Below are positions 17,892 to 27,812 of a stretch of DNA of 64,000 bases, one piece after another. Numbering within the stretch: the first letter of the stretch is position 1; the number at the start of each line of letters is the position of its first letter. The notes under the pieces were generated by a model, which saw nothing but the letters and a program-made list of their open reading frames with translations, made no database searches and was not told the origin of the DNA. A program made the position numbers and the translations under genes. Origin of the DNA: Methanoregula sp. (GTDB taxonomy: Archaea; Halobacteriota; Methanomicrobia; Methanomicrobiales; Methanospirillaceae); the NCBI GenBank assembly GCA_041645435.1, contig JBAZQB010000001.1:372001-436000 (forward strand), in the 5' to 3' direction.

Positions 17892-18040
17892 GTCTTTGTT
17901 CCTGGTACCAGTTAGGTATACCGGGGGGATTATTAATGCATTGACCCGGGAATTCGGTTAAGCCGGGTATCCCCGCATTAATGACACCCGGATTTATTTT
18001 TCTAAATTGAGAGGGGTCGGAAATGAAAAAAATCCCGGGT

Positions 18041-18227
18041 CCTGCCCGGAGGAGATACGAGCGATCGGTTTTTAATACGATAGTACTGTACCGGGATTTT
18101 CACCACGATCCATTACCTGGTTCGCCTTTCACTTCCTCGTTCATCGGGTCCGTGCCGGGGCTCTTTGGATCTTTTTATCATTGCGCCGTGGCAATGCCAA
18201 GACGATGGTGGCGTGGAGTGGCGGGAA
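18041..18227 (+). repeat. Direct repeat, right copy, flanking hepT-mntA
   Basis: Same orientation as 16998-17182 and similar over its whole length, with scattered substitutions. The two copies enclose a segment of about 860 bp holding only hepT-mntA, so recombination between them would delete the module cleanly. Confidence 0.88.
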
Positions 18228-18367
18228 GTATGCGTGCTCCCTTGATACCGGGTGGTATCTTTTTGTTGTACGGGTTGTTTTTGCGGGGTTTTCCGGGTAC
18301 CGGGTGGATTGGATGCGGCGGGATCTTACCGGGGAGTAATGCCTGTAATTTTATTTTCACTGGGAGG

Positions 18368-18415
18368 TTACGCTCAACGGGGCTTCGCCCCACAGCCAGC
18401 GTGGGCTTGCCCCGG
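18368..18415 (+). repeat. Dispersed hairpin element
   Basis: TTACGCTCAA, then stem CGGGGCTTCGCCCC, then the half with GCGTGGGCTTGCCCCGG. Both halves can fold as stems. Related copies at 13710, 20830 and (inverted) 32624. Confidence 0.75.
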
Positions 18416-18554
18416 AGGGAAAAACTCATAATTTTCGAATTTTCTCTGACTGAAGGTAAACATTGTGTCATAGAATGATCGGGTTTGTACAGGAAAACGC
18501 AAAACCTGGTGTCTTAATCTCTCTTCAATCCAATCTCCCTACAAGGCACATCCC

Positions 18555-20753
18555 ATGAAACCGCTCTCTCATGGTATCTACGAACAGCTGATCAACACCC
18601 ATCTCGAAGAAAAACTTCGGGAACAGGGAATAACGATAAGCAAGGAAACCCTGAAAAATTTTGATTCATCCGTTCTTCTCTCCCAGTACCTCGGCCCGGT
18701 CCTGAAAAAATCTCTCGGATTCCTGGAGGATTCCGAAGGCTCAACCGCAGAACAGATCGCATGCTGTAATGAGATCATCCGGCTCCTCGCGACTATCACG
18801 GAACAGGAATGTCTCAGCGAGTGTACAATCCCAGGTGAAGGAGAAATTATCTTTTCGGTCGGCAACGAAAAAGGGCCCGCATCACGGCCCGTCACCCCCC
18901 TTGCGCAGAGCAGCCTGTTTACCGGCTCCGCTCTCGAACCCAGCCTGATACAGGAGCTCAAGGCAGAGATCCTCTCGGCCGACCGGATCGACCTTCTCGT
19001 CTCGTTCATCAAATGGAGCGGCATCCGGCTCCTCATGGAGGAGCTGAAACAATTCTGTATGAGGGGCCGGTTGCGCGTGATCACGACTGCTTATACCGGT
19101 GCGACCGACATCCGGGCCATCGATTTCCTTTCCTCGTTGCCGAACGCAGAGGTGCGGATATCCTATGATACGGCCCACACCCGGCTGCACGCCAAAGCCT
19201 ACTATTTCGAGCGGGACTCCGGGTTCTCAACCGCGTATGTCGGGTCCTCGAATATCTCGAATCCCGCGATCACGTCGGGTCTTGAGTGGAACGTAAAACT
19301 CACCGAGAAAGATGCAAAGCCTTTGATCCGGAAGATCCAGGCATCGTTCGAGAGTTACTGGCATGACCCGGAATTTCTGGAGTATACGGAGAACGACCGG
19401 GCAACCTTTGAAGAGGCGGTCCGGAAGGAACGGAAAGAACCCGGTGATGAGGGCACCCCGTACTTCTTCGACATCACCCCGTTTCCCTTCCAGAAAGAGA
19501 TCCTCGAACGCCTCGAAGCGGAACGAACGATCCACAACCATTACAAGAACCTGGTCGTGGCGGCGACAGGAACGGGAAAGACCGTCATCTCGGCGTTTGA
19601 CTTCCGCCGCTTCCGCGAGAAGATGCCCCGGGCCCGGCTGCTCTTCGTTGCGCACCGCGAGGAGATCTTAAAGCAGAGCCTCCACACCTTCCGGGGGATC
19701 TTAAAAGACCAGAACTTCGGGGATATTGCAATTGCGGGTAGGATTCCTGCGCAGACCGATCACGTCTTCATGTCGATCCAGACATTCAACAGTACGAAAT
19801 TTTCCGACCGGACTGCTCCCGAACATTATGATTTTATCATCGTCGACGAATTCCATCACGCTGCCGCCGCATCCTACCAGCATCTCCTGTCCCATTACCA
19901 GCCGAAGATTCTGCTGGGGCTGACGGCAACGCCCGAGCGGATGGACAACCTCGATATCTTAAGCTGGTTCGATGGCCGGATTGCGGCCGAGATCCGGCTT
20001 ACGGAAGCCATTGGCAGAAATCTCCTTGCCCCGTTCCATTACTTTGGTATTGCGGATTCGGTGGACCTGGATGATGTGGAGTGGTCACGCGGCCGGTACA
20101 ACCAGGGCATCCTCTCGAAACGCTATACGGGGAATGATACCCGGGCGGGCCTTATTGCGGATTCGCTCCGGAAGTACGTGACGGCCATTGACGAGTGCAT
20201 CGGTCTCGGGTTCTGCGTGAGTATCGAGCACGCGAATTACATGGCGGAGATCTTCACCCGGATAGGTATCCCCTCGGTGTCCCTGAGTTCCGAAAGTGCA
20301 GATGACGTGCGGAGAACCGTCCGGAAGCGATTGCAGGCAAAGGAGATCCGCTTTATTTTTGTCGTGGACCTGTATAACGAAGGCGTGGACATTCCTGAAG
20401 TGAACACGATCCTCTTCCTGCGTCCCACCGAGAGCATGACGGTATTTCTCCAGCAGCTGGGCAGGGGCCTCCGGCTCTGTGAGAGAAAGGAATGTCTGAC
20501 GGTGCTGGATTTTGTCGGGCGGCAGCATGCGAACTATCACTTCGATGCAAAGTACCGTGCCCTGCTGGCGGATGCGCATGTGCCGCTCGTGCAGCAGATA
20601 CGGGAGAATGCCTTTTCCCTTCCCCGGGGGTGCTTTATCAACCTGGAGAAGGTTGCGCAGCAGACCGTGCTTGCGCATATTGAGCAGGCGCTCACCCGGC
20701 GGAAGGGGCTCGGCCACTGGAATCAGGAACTATTCCTGGGTATCACGTGCTGA
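18555..20753 (+). CDS. PLD-nuclease / SF2 helicase, C-terminally truncated
   Basis: A 732-aa protein. Residues about 120-270 form a phospholipase-D-type nuclease domain with HAK (212-214) and a following SSNIS. An SF2 DNA helicase core follows: Walker A ATGTGKT (Lys342), motif II DEFH (431-434), LGLTATPERMD, and motif VI LGRGLRL near 640. Relatives with this layout are about 1000 residues and carry a C-terminal DUF3427 domain, which is absent; the protein stops soon after the helicase core. A partial duplication of its last codons (CAGGAAC..TTCCTGGGT at about 20725 and 20779) marks the break. It is probably a defence or DNA-processing enzyme; residual activity cannot be judged. Confidence 0.85.
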   Translation: MKPLSHGIYEQLINTHLEEKLREQGITISKETLKNFDSSVLLSQYLGPVLKKSLGFLEDSEGSTAEQIACCNEIIRLLATITEQECLSECTIPGEGEIIFSVGNEKGPASRPVTPLAQSSLFTGSALEPSLIQELKAEILSADRIDLLVSFIKWSGIRLLMEELKQFCMRGRLRVITTAYTGATDIRAIDFLSSLPNAEVRISYDTAHTRLHAKAYYFERDSGFSTAYVGSSNISNPAITSGLEWNVKLTEKDAKPLIRKIQASFESYWHDPEFLEYTENDRATFEEAVRKERKEPGDEGTPYFFDITPFPFQKEILERLEAERTIHNHYKNLVVAATGTGKTVISAFDFRRFREKMPRARLLFVAHREEILKQSLHTFRGILKDQNFGDIAIAGRIPAQTDHVFMSIQTFNSTKFSDRTAPEHYDFIIVDEFHHAAAASYQHLLSHYQPKILLGLTATPERMDNLDILSWFDGRIAAEIRLTEAIGRNLLAPFHYFGIADSVDLDDVEWSRGRYNQGILSKRYTGNDTRAGLIADSLRKYVTAIDECIGLGFCVSIEHANYMAEIFTRIGIPSVSLSSESADDVRRTVRKRLQAKEIRFIFVVDLYNEGVDIPEVNTILFLRPTESMTVFLQQLGRGLRLCERKECLTVLDFVGRQHANYHFDAKYRALLADAHVPLVQQIRENAFSLPRGCFINLEKVAQQTVLAHIEQALTRRKGLGHWNQELFLGITC

Positions 20754-21200
20754 CTTTTTCACCATCTAAAATAGCAGGAACTTTCCTGGGTGTGCAGAAA
20801 CTTCTGGAGGCCTGGAGGGATCAGGGGATTTGACGCTCAACGGGGCTCCGCCCCTTGCCGCGTGGGCTTCCCCGTCCTGTACTACAGGAGGAATTGGTTA
20901 CAGATTCCATGCATTCCTTCTGTTCCATAAATCTCGAAGACAATGAAACCGTGTTTATCAAAAAAATTGAAACCATCCTCTCAAACAAGAAATGTAATAA
21001 TTCTGTGGTTCTGTATCAACCTCCAACTATGAAATGAATCACAGGACATGGCTGGCTAGCGGCGGGGATTCTCCAATTATTCAAATCGAAGACGAACCGT
21101 TGTAATATACCAAAAATGGGCAACAGGTCTATTAATTGATGAGTTAATCTCAAATTAGGAATCGTGTGCGGATAATCGAACAGTGTGATACTGATAAACC
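20754..21200. other. Island junction with no complete gene
   Basis: Holds the duplicated 3' tag of the helicase gene, the hairpin element at 20830-20873 and a small frame ending at 21037 (SINLEDNETVFIKKIETIL in part) that could be a gene relic. Base composition changes to clearly AT-rich to the right of about 20.9 kb. Confidence 0.5.
20830..20873 (+). repeat. Hairpin element, left border of defence island
   Basis: TTGACGCTCAA followed by CGGGGCTCCGCCCC and TTGCCGCGTGGGCTTCCCCG. The reverse complement of 32624-32670 matches it closely, including TTGACGCTCAA, GCCCCTTGCCGCGTGGGCT. Confidence 0.82.
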
Positions 21201-22382
21201 ATGAGTATAGATCTGAATTATCTGGAAGAATATGAGATCAGGGAAATCGAGGCTGTCCAACGAAATATTCCTTTTTCTAAAAGAGTCGATATATCACGAT
21301 CTCCAACTTGTTATATCGTTGATGAAAGCTCATCATTCTGGAGTCAGGTGGCATTTGCCGGCACGGTAATTTTCCGACTGTATCCCATCCCACCAGATAT
21401 TTTTGAAAAAAACTGGAATATTTCTATAGATACTCTCAATGATTTTCTACGCTTTGTAAAGGAAACAAAAAAAATCCAATTTGTATTGACCACACATCCA
21501 ACCCATTACGCAGAATTTGACTATTTAGAACCGATATTGCGAGAATTTTCACCTCCAGTATATACAGTGAATCTCGATCGGATGGACGAAAAAATTTATG
21601 AGACAGAATCAACCTGTCTTGATGAATTCAATTTATTGGTTTCATTGTCCCCAGAATGGCAAAGTTGGACATCATCAGTAACTGGTCGAAATCACCTCAG
21701 AACTCAAAGATTGCAATATACCTATTTACGTTATCTTGGGTTCGATGAATTTGCTGATACGTTTATTGAAAATTTTTTAATCGAACCAGATTTTGCGAAT
21801 GCATATATTTCGCTTGTTTCGAAGCTTATTCTTTATCCTATCAATGATCCCTTAAAATCCACATTATCAATCAGCATTGATACACTGCAGGACGCTAGCC
21901 AAATGGGCATTAACACTGCCGGGACCACGAAAAGATCATCCTTTCCGGAGATTGGCAGTTACTTAATGAAAAAATGTACATACTATCCTGAAAGTTTGGA
22001 AGCATGTAAGAATGTAATTTCACGATACGAGGAAAATGATCTTTATAAAATAAATTCTGCTTTGAACGAAGCAATCGTTGATAAAAATGATACTCTGGTC
22101 CGGCAGAAAAATGATGAATTGAGCGAGATAATGGATAATATCTGGGCGGATTCCACAATAAAAAGGAATGCTACGTTATGCAATTATGGCATTGATGTTA
22201 CTAGTGGAATGATCGGCTACGGTCTTGGGGGTATGCCAGGGTTATTAGGATCTATGGGCTTAGGCATATTAGATAAAACAAAATCAAAGTATCTCGATCA
22301 ATTTTCAGAATTAATTGCAAAAAAAACCGCATCTCCCTATATGGCGACAATATATGATTTTAAAAAGAAATATCCGGTTTAA
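21201..22382 (+). CDS. Unknown 393-aa protein in defence island
   Basis: No family recognised. The N-terminal 230 residues are mixed alpha/beta with a region (FVLTTHPTHYAEFDYLEPIL) suggesting a metabolite- or nucleotide-binding fold. The C-terminal part is helical, then has a glycine-rich hydrophobic stretch (GMIGYGLGGMPGLLGSMGLG, about 343-362) that could insert into or cross a membrane, followed by a basic end. A soluble sensor with a pore-like or membrane-targeting tail would fit an abortive-infection effector, but that is speculation. Codon use is AT-rich like the rest of the island. It is convergent with the endonuclease-like gene. Confidence 0.7.
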   Translation: MSIDLNYLEEYEIREIEAVQRNIPFSKRVDISRSPTCYIVDESSSFWSQVAFAGTVIFRLYPIPPDIFEKNWNISIDTLNDFLRFVKETKKIQFVLTTHPTHYAEFDYLEPILREFSPPVYTVNLDRMDEKIYETESTCLDEFNLLVSLSPEWQSWTSSVTGRNHLRTQRLQYTYLRYLGFDEFADTFIENFLIEPDFANAYISLVSKLILYPINDPLKSTLSISIDTLQDASQMGINTAGTTKRSSFPEIGSYLMKKCTYYPESLEACKNVISRYEENDLYKINSALNEAIVDKNDTLVRQKNDELSEIMDNIWADSTIKRNATLCNYGIDVTSGMIGYGLGGMPGLLGSMGLGILDKTKSKYLDQFSELIAKKTASPYMATIYDFKKKYPV

Positions 22383-22591
22383 TCCGATATTTGGCCTGCT
22401 CGGCTTTTTTTAATTCTTTCAAATTATGATTTTTTATATTCATGGAGTTCTTTACTGATTTCATTGACGTTTTGAAAATATCCGGTAGCGCCTTGAATCA
22501 ACTCAAAATCATGCTGTGAATTAGCAGTCCATTGATTCAGTTTGTAATTTACAAGATCCCATGACCTCTCATCTTTGGGACGCCTGAATCT

Positions 22592-23617
22592 TTATGTTGC
22601 GATACCTATAACGGTTTTGTTTTCTTTACGCAACCCCCTGGCCAATATACATCGCATCTCCAACTCGGCCTTGCGATCCTCCCGTGGTAGATCCTCATCA
22701 TTGACTTGAAAAACATAAGTGACACCCGACATTGAAGTGGTGATTCTTGCCGAGCCTTTTTTCAATTTTTTCATGAAAAAGAAATCAGAAAATAGTTCGC
22801 ATAAACTCCTGCGGTTAAAACGATCTTCTTTTACAATTACACGGATTGCGGTTTCAAACTCATCTAAGGTATGAGTAGTTAGTAGAGTTTTTTTCTTAAA
22901 TTGCGAATATTGTTGTTCAATGAATTTATCCCAAGCATAGCTGATTTGTTCAAGATCTTTTTTTATGCGATAGCCTTCAGATTGGGAAAATTGTTTCCAT
23001 AATCCTTTTGGAATCAAAACCTGATCAAGCCCTGCTGGGAAAATTCGATTATTTATTAAATAATACGCAAGAAGATCTTCTTCGCCTCCTTCCAGGCAAA
23101 GTCCCTTCCCCGATTCTTGGAACTCTTCTTTCCCTTTAAGGTATTTAATAAAATCAGTTATTGTGTCCAATTCTTGTAACAAAGTATCTAAAGACTCTTC
23201 ATCGAAAACATGAACAAACCCTTTACCAAATTTCTTTGATTCAACCGGTACTTTTCTTTTGCTTCCAAAAGCTACAGCTATCCGATAAATACACCTATCT
23301 TTATCGGGAAAAATTAATGCCTTTTCTCCTTCGGAGGTGATAACATTTGAGGCTTTTAAAATCCATCTTTCGGCTCCGTATATTTGGCTAACTGATTTTT
23401 CTATGGCCCTCGATCTCCACCTTTGAAGTGCTGTTTCAAGATCAATTGTGTCCTTAAATTCTATTTCTTTTACTGAAAAAATAATAATCGCAGGTTCACA
23501 TACTACCAAAAAATCACAAAGCTCTTTATTATCCTTGGATCGAGGATTTGGGTAACACCAAAGAGATAAGAATGATTTTTCGCAAAGATTTTTCACGAAT
23601 TCTTCTGAAGGGATCAT
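22592..23617 (-). CDS. Predicted restriction-endonuclease-fold protein, third gene of MORC operon
   Basis: A 341-aa protein. The N-terminus has the form of a PD-(D/E)xK nuclease: KELCDFLVV with Asp35 on one strand and IIIFSVKE with Lys50 on the next, although the usual acidic residue before the lysine is Ser48. The region RAIEKSVSQIYGAERWI is characteristic of a bacterial family of such proteins. The C-terminal half is helical and unassigned. It lies 16 bp downstream of the Mrr-helicase gene and is the last gene of the operon. Likely a DNA-cutting or binding subunit; catalysis is uncertain because of the serine. Confidence 0.7.
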   Translation of the reverse strand: MIPSEEFVKNLCEKSFLSLWCYPNPRSKDNKELCDFLVVCEPAIIIFSVKEIEFKDTIDLETALQRWRSRAIEKSVSQIYGAERWILKASNVITSEGEKALIFPDKDRCIYRIAVAFGSKRKVPVESKKFGKGFVHVFDEESLDTLLQELDTITDFIKYLKGKEEFQESGKGLCLEGGEEDLLAYYLINNRIFPAGLDQVLIPKGLWKQFSQSEGYRIKKDLEQISYAWDKFIEQQYSQFKKKTLLTTHTLDEFETAIRVIVKEDRFNRRSLCELFSDFFFMKKLKKGSARITTSMSGVTYVFQVNDEDLPREDRKAELEMRCILARGLRKENKTVIGIAT

Positions 23618-23633
23618 GTAAAATTCCTTCCAA

Positions 23634-25295
23634 TTAAGCCGGGAAAACTATCGTATCATCATCAGAATATTCCTGGATTGCCGCTTTATCACGTAAATAT
23701 TCTTCAAAGAAGGTCTTAGCGTCCTGTACCGAAAATTGGACGTTGAACTGGTCTTTCAAGACTTCGTGATCCTTCTCACCATACACCTTGGCATCGATAT
23801 CTATTGTTTCTGCAATCCGTTTGATATCCGCAACGAAGTCCAACACGACAACTTTTTCTTTTCCTTCTGATAGTCTCAACCCTCTCCCAAGTTGTTGGAG
23901 GAAAATTATCCTACTATGAGTTACACGTAGGAAAATTATCAAGTCGACTTCAGGGACATCGATCCCTTCATTCAACATGTTCATGGAAGTTAGGATCTGG
24001 ATCTTTCCTCTCCTGAATTCCCGGAGCCTTCTTTCGGATTCACGGAAATCAAGATCGCTGTGGAGGCACCTTGCAGAAAAATTGTACTCACGCAAAACGG
24101 TCTCCATCCTCTTCGCATGGCTGATGCTGGCACAATAGACGATCGCACGTTTCGGCGATAACTCGGCCCATAATTTCTGTATTTGCTCGATTACTTTCTC
24201 ATCCCTCTCCGGTAAGAAAAGCCGCTTGTTCAAATCCTTGATGGAATATTTTTTCTTGGATTTCCCTTGGATGAAATTCCAGTCGAGGTTATCGCACAAT
24301 AACCGGTAATCAACTTTGGAGAGGTACCCGTTTTGGAGAGCTTTGACAATGTCAATAACGCAATTCTTGCACGGATTCCCGAAAATATCGTAAAGTTCTT
24401 TCTCGTCTGTTCTCCACGGGGTTGCAGTCATCCCGAGCAAGAATTTCTTGTTGAGTTTTTCAATCACTTCCAAGTACGTATCCGAAGGTGCGTGATGTGC
24501 TTCATCGACAATCACGATTTCATATTCCCCCTCGAAATTATCCCGGACGATTGCATTTCTCATCGTCTGGAATGTTGAGAGGGTGATCCCGTCATCATAA
24601 GCGGGCTTTTCAGAACTATCCCAAATGTGTGTACTAACATCTTTCGGCAGATGCTTCCAGAGTGCCCGTTCGAATTGGCTTAAAAGTGCTTTTTGGTTTG
24701 CAAGAATTAGGATCCGGGCTTTTGGTTTATCGTGTAATACCCTCTTTAGGAAAGTTCCTGCGACAAAAGTTTTTCCCAAACCTGTCGCTAGTATAACCAT
24801 TGTCTTAGTCGTTCCCTGATGGTACATTCCCCATAGCGAATCGATCACTTGGACTTGGTACGGGTATGGGGTGTATTCGATATCAGGAAATCTAGGTAAT
24901 TGGGAATAAAAAGAAAAAAGGGAATTTCCCTCAAGTTTTTCTATTGAGTACCCGGTCTTATTTAATTCCTGGATATAGTCGTTAGCTGTCGAGGAGAGGC
25001 GGGTATTGGTGGCAAGGTACCCCTTGTTGATCGAGTAAAAATCCAATGCAGTTTTCAATTCGGTCACTGCACCTTTATTGACGAGAGTTGAACTCTCTTT
25101 CTTGAACTTGACCTGAATGATAAAATCCTCGTTTTCATCGGAGACAATTATATCGCCACCATGATCTCCTGGACCTCCGATCAATGCGACATGTGGCCAT
25201 CCGATGTGCTGGTATAGTCTTGCTACCGCTCTCTCTAGTGCTTGCCAAGGGCCTTTTTCAATCCGGTATGACGACAAGAAACCTGTATCGCCCAT
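23634..25295 (-). CDS. Mrr-type endonuclease fused to SF2 helicase
   Basis: A 553-aa protein. The start at 25295 follows the upstream stop with a one-base gap; a longer frame to 25361 would overlap that gene by 65 bp. Residues 10-130 are an Mrr-like restriction domain: GPGDHGGDIIV with Asp48 and FIIQVKFK with Gln61-x-Lys63. The SF2 translocase follows with ATGLGKT (Lys175), DEAH at 264-267, LGMTATPWR, LTSMNMLNEGIDVPE and LGRGLRL. This fits a DNA translocase that cuts, as in type I/III-like restriction. It is the middle gene of the MORC operon and lacks its own specificity domain. Confidence 0.9.
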   Translation of the reverse strand: MGDTGFLSSYRIEKGPWQALERAVARLYQHIGWPHVALIGGPGDHGGDIIVSDENEDFIIQVKFKKESSTLVNKGAVTELKTALDFYSINKGYLATNTRLSSTANDYIQELNKTGYSIEKLEGNSLFSFYSQLPRFPDIEYTPYPYQVQVIDSLWGMYHQGTTKTMVILATGLGKTFVAGTFLKRVLHDKPKARILILANQKALLSQFERALWKHLPKDVSTHIWDSSEKPAYDDGITLSTFQTMRNAIVRDNFEGEYEIVIVDEAHHAPSDTYLEVIEKLNKKFLLGMTATPWRTDEKELYDIFGNPCKNCVIDIVKALQNGYLSKVDYRLLCDNLDWNFIQGKSKKKYSIKDLNKRLFLPERDEKVIEQIQKLWAELSPKRAIVYCASISHAKRMETVLREYNFSARCLHSDLDFRESERRLREFRRGKIQILTSMNMLNEGIDVPEVDLIIFLRVTHSRIIFLQQLGRGLRLSEGKEKVVVLDFVADIKRIAETIDIDAKVYGEKDHEVLKDQFNVQFSVQDAKTFFEEYLRDKAAIQEYSDDDTIVFPA

Positions 25296-25296
25296 T

Positions 25297-27669
25297 TCAT
25301 TCACGGTACCGTTCGAGCAGTCGCAGGCTATATGCTCCCCGTTGGAGACGGAACTCGACATCGTCTGCCATTATTTCAGGATCATAGTCCTTGGCTTCGT
25401 GGTTCAGCCAAATGATATCACTGATGAAACCGGAAAATGTCCTTTTAATTTCATCTTGTAATTCCGGCGTTACAAGAGAACTGTATGGCCGGTTCCAGAA
25501 TCCTCCGTCAAGGAAAATTTCTGGTGAATGGTTGAAAATATTCAGGATTTCCTCGTCAGGAGCATATGAGATATACTTACTCGTCTTCACCAGTTTCTTG
25601 ACATCTTCTTCCCCTTTTCCCATTTTAGAGAGGAAATTTTTCCGGATTTGGTCCATCGTCCGATCATTGATCAGCTCTTCTGGTATCGTAAAATTTTTTG
25701 AAGCGATGAATTTTTTCATGCTCATGATCATGTCACTTGCTTTCCCGCCAAGATCACGGGGCGAAAGTCGTTTTTCAGGGGAATATTTTTTCTTGAGGAA
25801 ATAGAATATCTTGGAGGTTGGCCAATCCCTCGGGTCGTCTTTCCTTTGGTTTAGGACTTGTGCTAATTCAAGTAAAACCAAGTCGATCGGTTCAAGGTTA
25901 TATGTCTTAAATATCGGGTGGTTCGGGTTGTAATAGGCCACGAATTTTTGGGTTGAATTCTTTTCGATTTTTATTGGGCTGTCTTCGATGGAGCCATTTG
26001 TAATCTTATTGGCCGATACAGAAATGGGGACCTCACCAAGCTCATCGACCTTGTATTCTTGCGAGAGGAAGATATCCGGTTCAAACTTGAGATCGTTCTT
26101 TGTTGTAGACGCCGGCCCGTATTGTAATTGAATGCCGGTTACAGGTTCCTGGACCCCTCCTATAGGAGATTGCGCGAGAGGCGGTTGGTTGGTTTTTTGT
26201 CTCTTTGCTGCTGGGACCGCCAAAGACGGTTCTTGTCCTCCAGAAGTCCGCTTATTCATCTCCGCATACTCTACTGCTTCCCACCATTTCGTATCGTCTT
26301 GGTATTCCAGAATCCCTTGGTAGAACTTCTCAACCCATTCCCGGATAATCGAGTCATTCCAGCCTTTAACTTTCCTTTCCGTCTCATTCCATTTACCGGG
26401 AACAAGCCAGTACTTCCCTGGATCCTTGCCGGACCGGAATCCCTTGTATACCAATCCCATCGGGCTTTTATTATCCCCGCCGTATCCTTCCTTTTTCGAG
26501 ATTTCCGGCCTTAACGGGCCATCGCCCCTTATATAACGGTCTATTTCCTTCCATCGTTTGTCAGCTTTCTCGAAGTGGTCTTTGGTATAAGTAACCGGTA
26601 CGAAATCAATTTCAAGCTCACCGACGATGCGACCCCCCCAATAAACCGTGTCGATTGGGTACTCAAGTTCTTTCTCTTCAGTCCTGGGATTGAACCAGCT
26701 GAAAAATTCTTTTGATAAGCCCTCGATTACCCTACCATTACGGATGAGATCTACTCCGAAATCATCCATGTCGAAATACCGGAGAATGCCCAGCCATCCA
26801 GTGACTTTCTTATCCTTTACGACAACACCGGATGAATCGCCACATTGCGGGCAAATGACTTTCGGGAGATCCTTTTGGGCGGGAACTGTGTCTATCCACT
26901 CCCAACAATTCTTGCAGTAATATTGCTCGCCGAATTTCTTATCGATAGGGATCCAAGCTTGGATTATATCCCCATTTTCCCGTTCCACGTACCGGTTCTT
27001 GCCCCAGATACAATGGCCCCGGCTTGTTAACTTGTCATCATCGATGTGAATATTGATATTCCCATTCTGTAGGATAGGGCTGTAAACTTTTGATAGTCGT
27101 TTCTTGATTATTTTCTGTTTCCTAATTGTCCGGACTCGTTCGGAAAGATTTGTTATTGATATTATTGTCCCTGTGTCATTCTTGTTCTTTTTTGGGATAG
27201 CATACAGGGAGCGGAAATAACTCCCAGATTTCTCCATCTCATGGAAATCGATAGTTACGACAGTCCAGTTTTTTTCACCTTTCCGGCTTGTCATAACGTT
27301 TGTTGTCCTGCCAAGCCGTGCGGTTGCGATATTGAATCCCATGCCGAAAAGGCCAAGTTTGGAGAGGGGATCATTCCCAGAATAGCCGGCCTTAAGTGCA
27401 TTCTGGAGTTGTTCGGGTGTCATACCCGGGCCATCATCACGGACTTTAATCGAAACGTCAGGATCATTTTCGAATTGGGTTGAACTTGGGAGGGTGATCC
27501 AAACATTCCCTCCGCCGGTTTCCATCAGGGCATCGATTGAATTGTCTATTAGCTCGGCGAGACATTGCCAATTATCAAACTCAATTTGCCCGAGCATTCG
27601 CAAGACGCGAGGATTCGGGGTGAGGTCAATTTCCCCGATTTTTTGTTTACCGTTCTCAAGTTCCCCCAT
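25297..27669 (-). CDS. MORC-like GHKL ATPase with zinc ribbon
   Basis: A 790-aa protein starting at ATG 27669, supported by GGAG six bases upstream; a TTG four codons earlier is less likely. The GHKL ATPase domain has N box ELIDNSIDA (Glu39, Asn43), the VRDDGPGM motif (about 77-83) and the G2 loop GLFGMGFNIAT (106-116), the pattern of MORC/Hsp90-type ATPases that close around DNA as dimers. A CxxC pair at 252/255 and 273/276 forms a zinc ribbon in the transducer region. The C-terminal 300 residues are unassigned. MORC-like ATPases beside cytosine methyltransferases have been described as parts of prokaryotic restriction systems. First gene of its operon. Confidence 0.88.
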   Translation of the reverse strand: MGELENGKQKIGEIDLTPNPRVLRMLGQIEFDNWQCLAELIDNSIDALMETGGGNVWITLPSSTQFENDPDVSIKVRDDGPGMTPEQLQNALKAGYSGNDPLSKLGLFGMGFNIATARLGRTTNVMTSRKGEKNWTVVTIDFHEMEKSGSYFRSLYAIPKKNKNDTGTIISITNLSERVRTIRKQKIIKKRLSKVYSPILQNGNINIHIDDDKLTSRGHCIWGKNRYVERENGDIIQAWIPIDKKFGEQYYCKNCWEWIDTVPAQKDLPKVICPQCGDSSGVVVKDKKVTGWLGILRYFDMDDFGVDLIRNGRVIEGLSKEFFSWFNPRTEEKELEYPIDTVYWGGRIVGELEIDFVPVTYTKDHFEKADKRWKEIDRYIRGDGPLRPEISKKEGYGGDNKSPMGLVYKGFRSGKDPGKYWLVPGKWNETERKVKGWNDSIIREWVEKFYQGILEYQDDTKWWEAVEYAEMNKRTSGGQEPSLAVPAAKRQKTNQPPLAQSPIGGVQEPVTGIQLQYGPASTTKNDLKFEPDIFLSQEYKVDELGEVPISVSANKITNGSIEDSPIKIEKNSTQKFVAYYNPNHPIFKTYNLEPIDLVLLELAQVLNQRKDDPRDWPTSKIFYFLKKKYSPEKRLSPRDLGGKASDMIMSMKKFIASKNFTIPEELINDRTMDQIRKNFLSKMGKGEEDVKKLVKTSKYISYAPDEEILNIFNHSPEIFLDGGFWNRPYSSLVTPELQDEIKRTFSGFISDIIWLNHEAKDYDPEIMADDVEFRLQRGAYSLRLLERYRE

Positions 27670-27812
27670 TTCCCACTCCAAAAATTATTAAGTTTATTGT
27701 TATAGGAAGCGTGACGATTAATCTTTCTTAATACCGATGTTCCCAAAACGAGTGAAGATTTTATTTACCTCTGGAAGAAACAATCCGTGTACCCTCAGGT
27801 GCGATTTTTTAG

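Noticed and set aside
18023..18478. 151-codon frame covering the right direct repeat
   Set aside because: The left repeat copy is not open in the corresponding frame, so the sequence is conserved as DNA, not as protein.
20085..20717. 210-codon minus strand frame
   Set aside because: Antisense shadow of the PLD-helicase gene.
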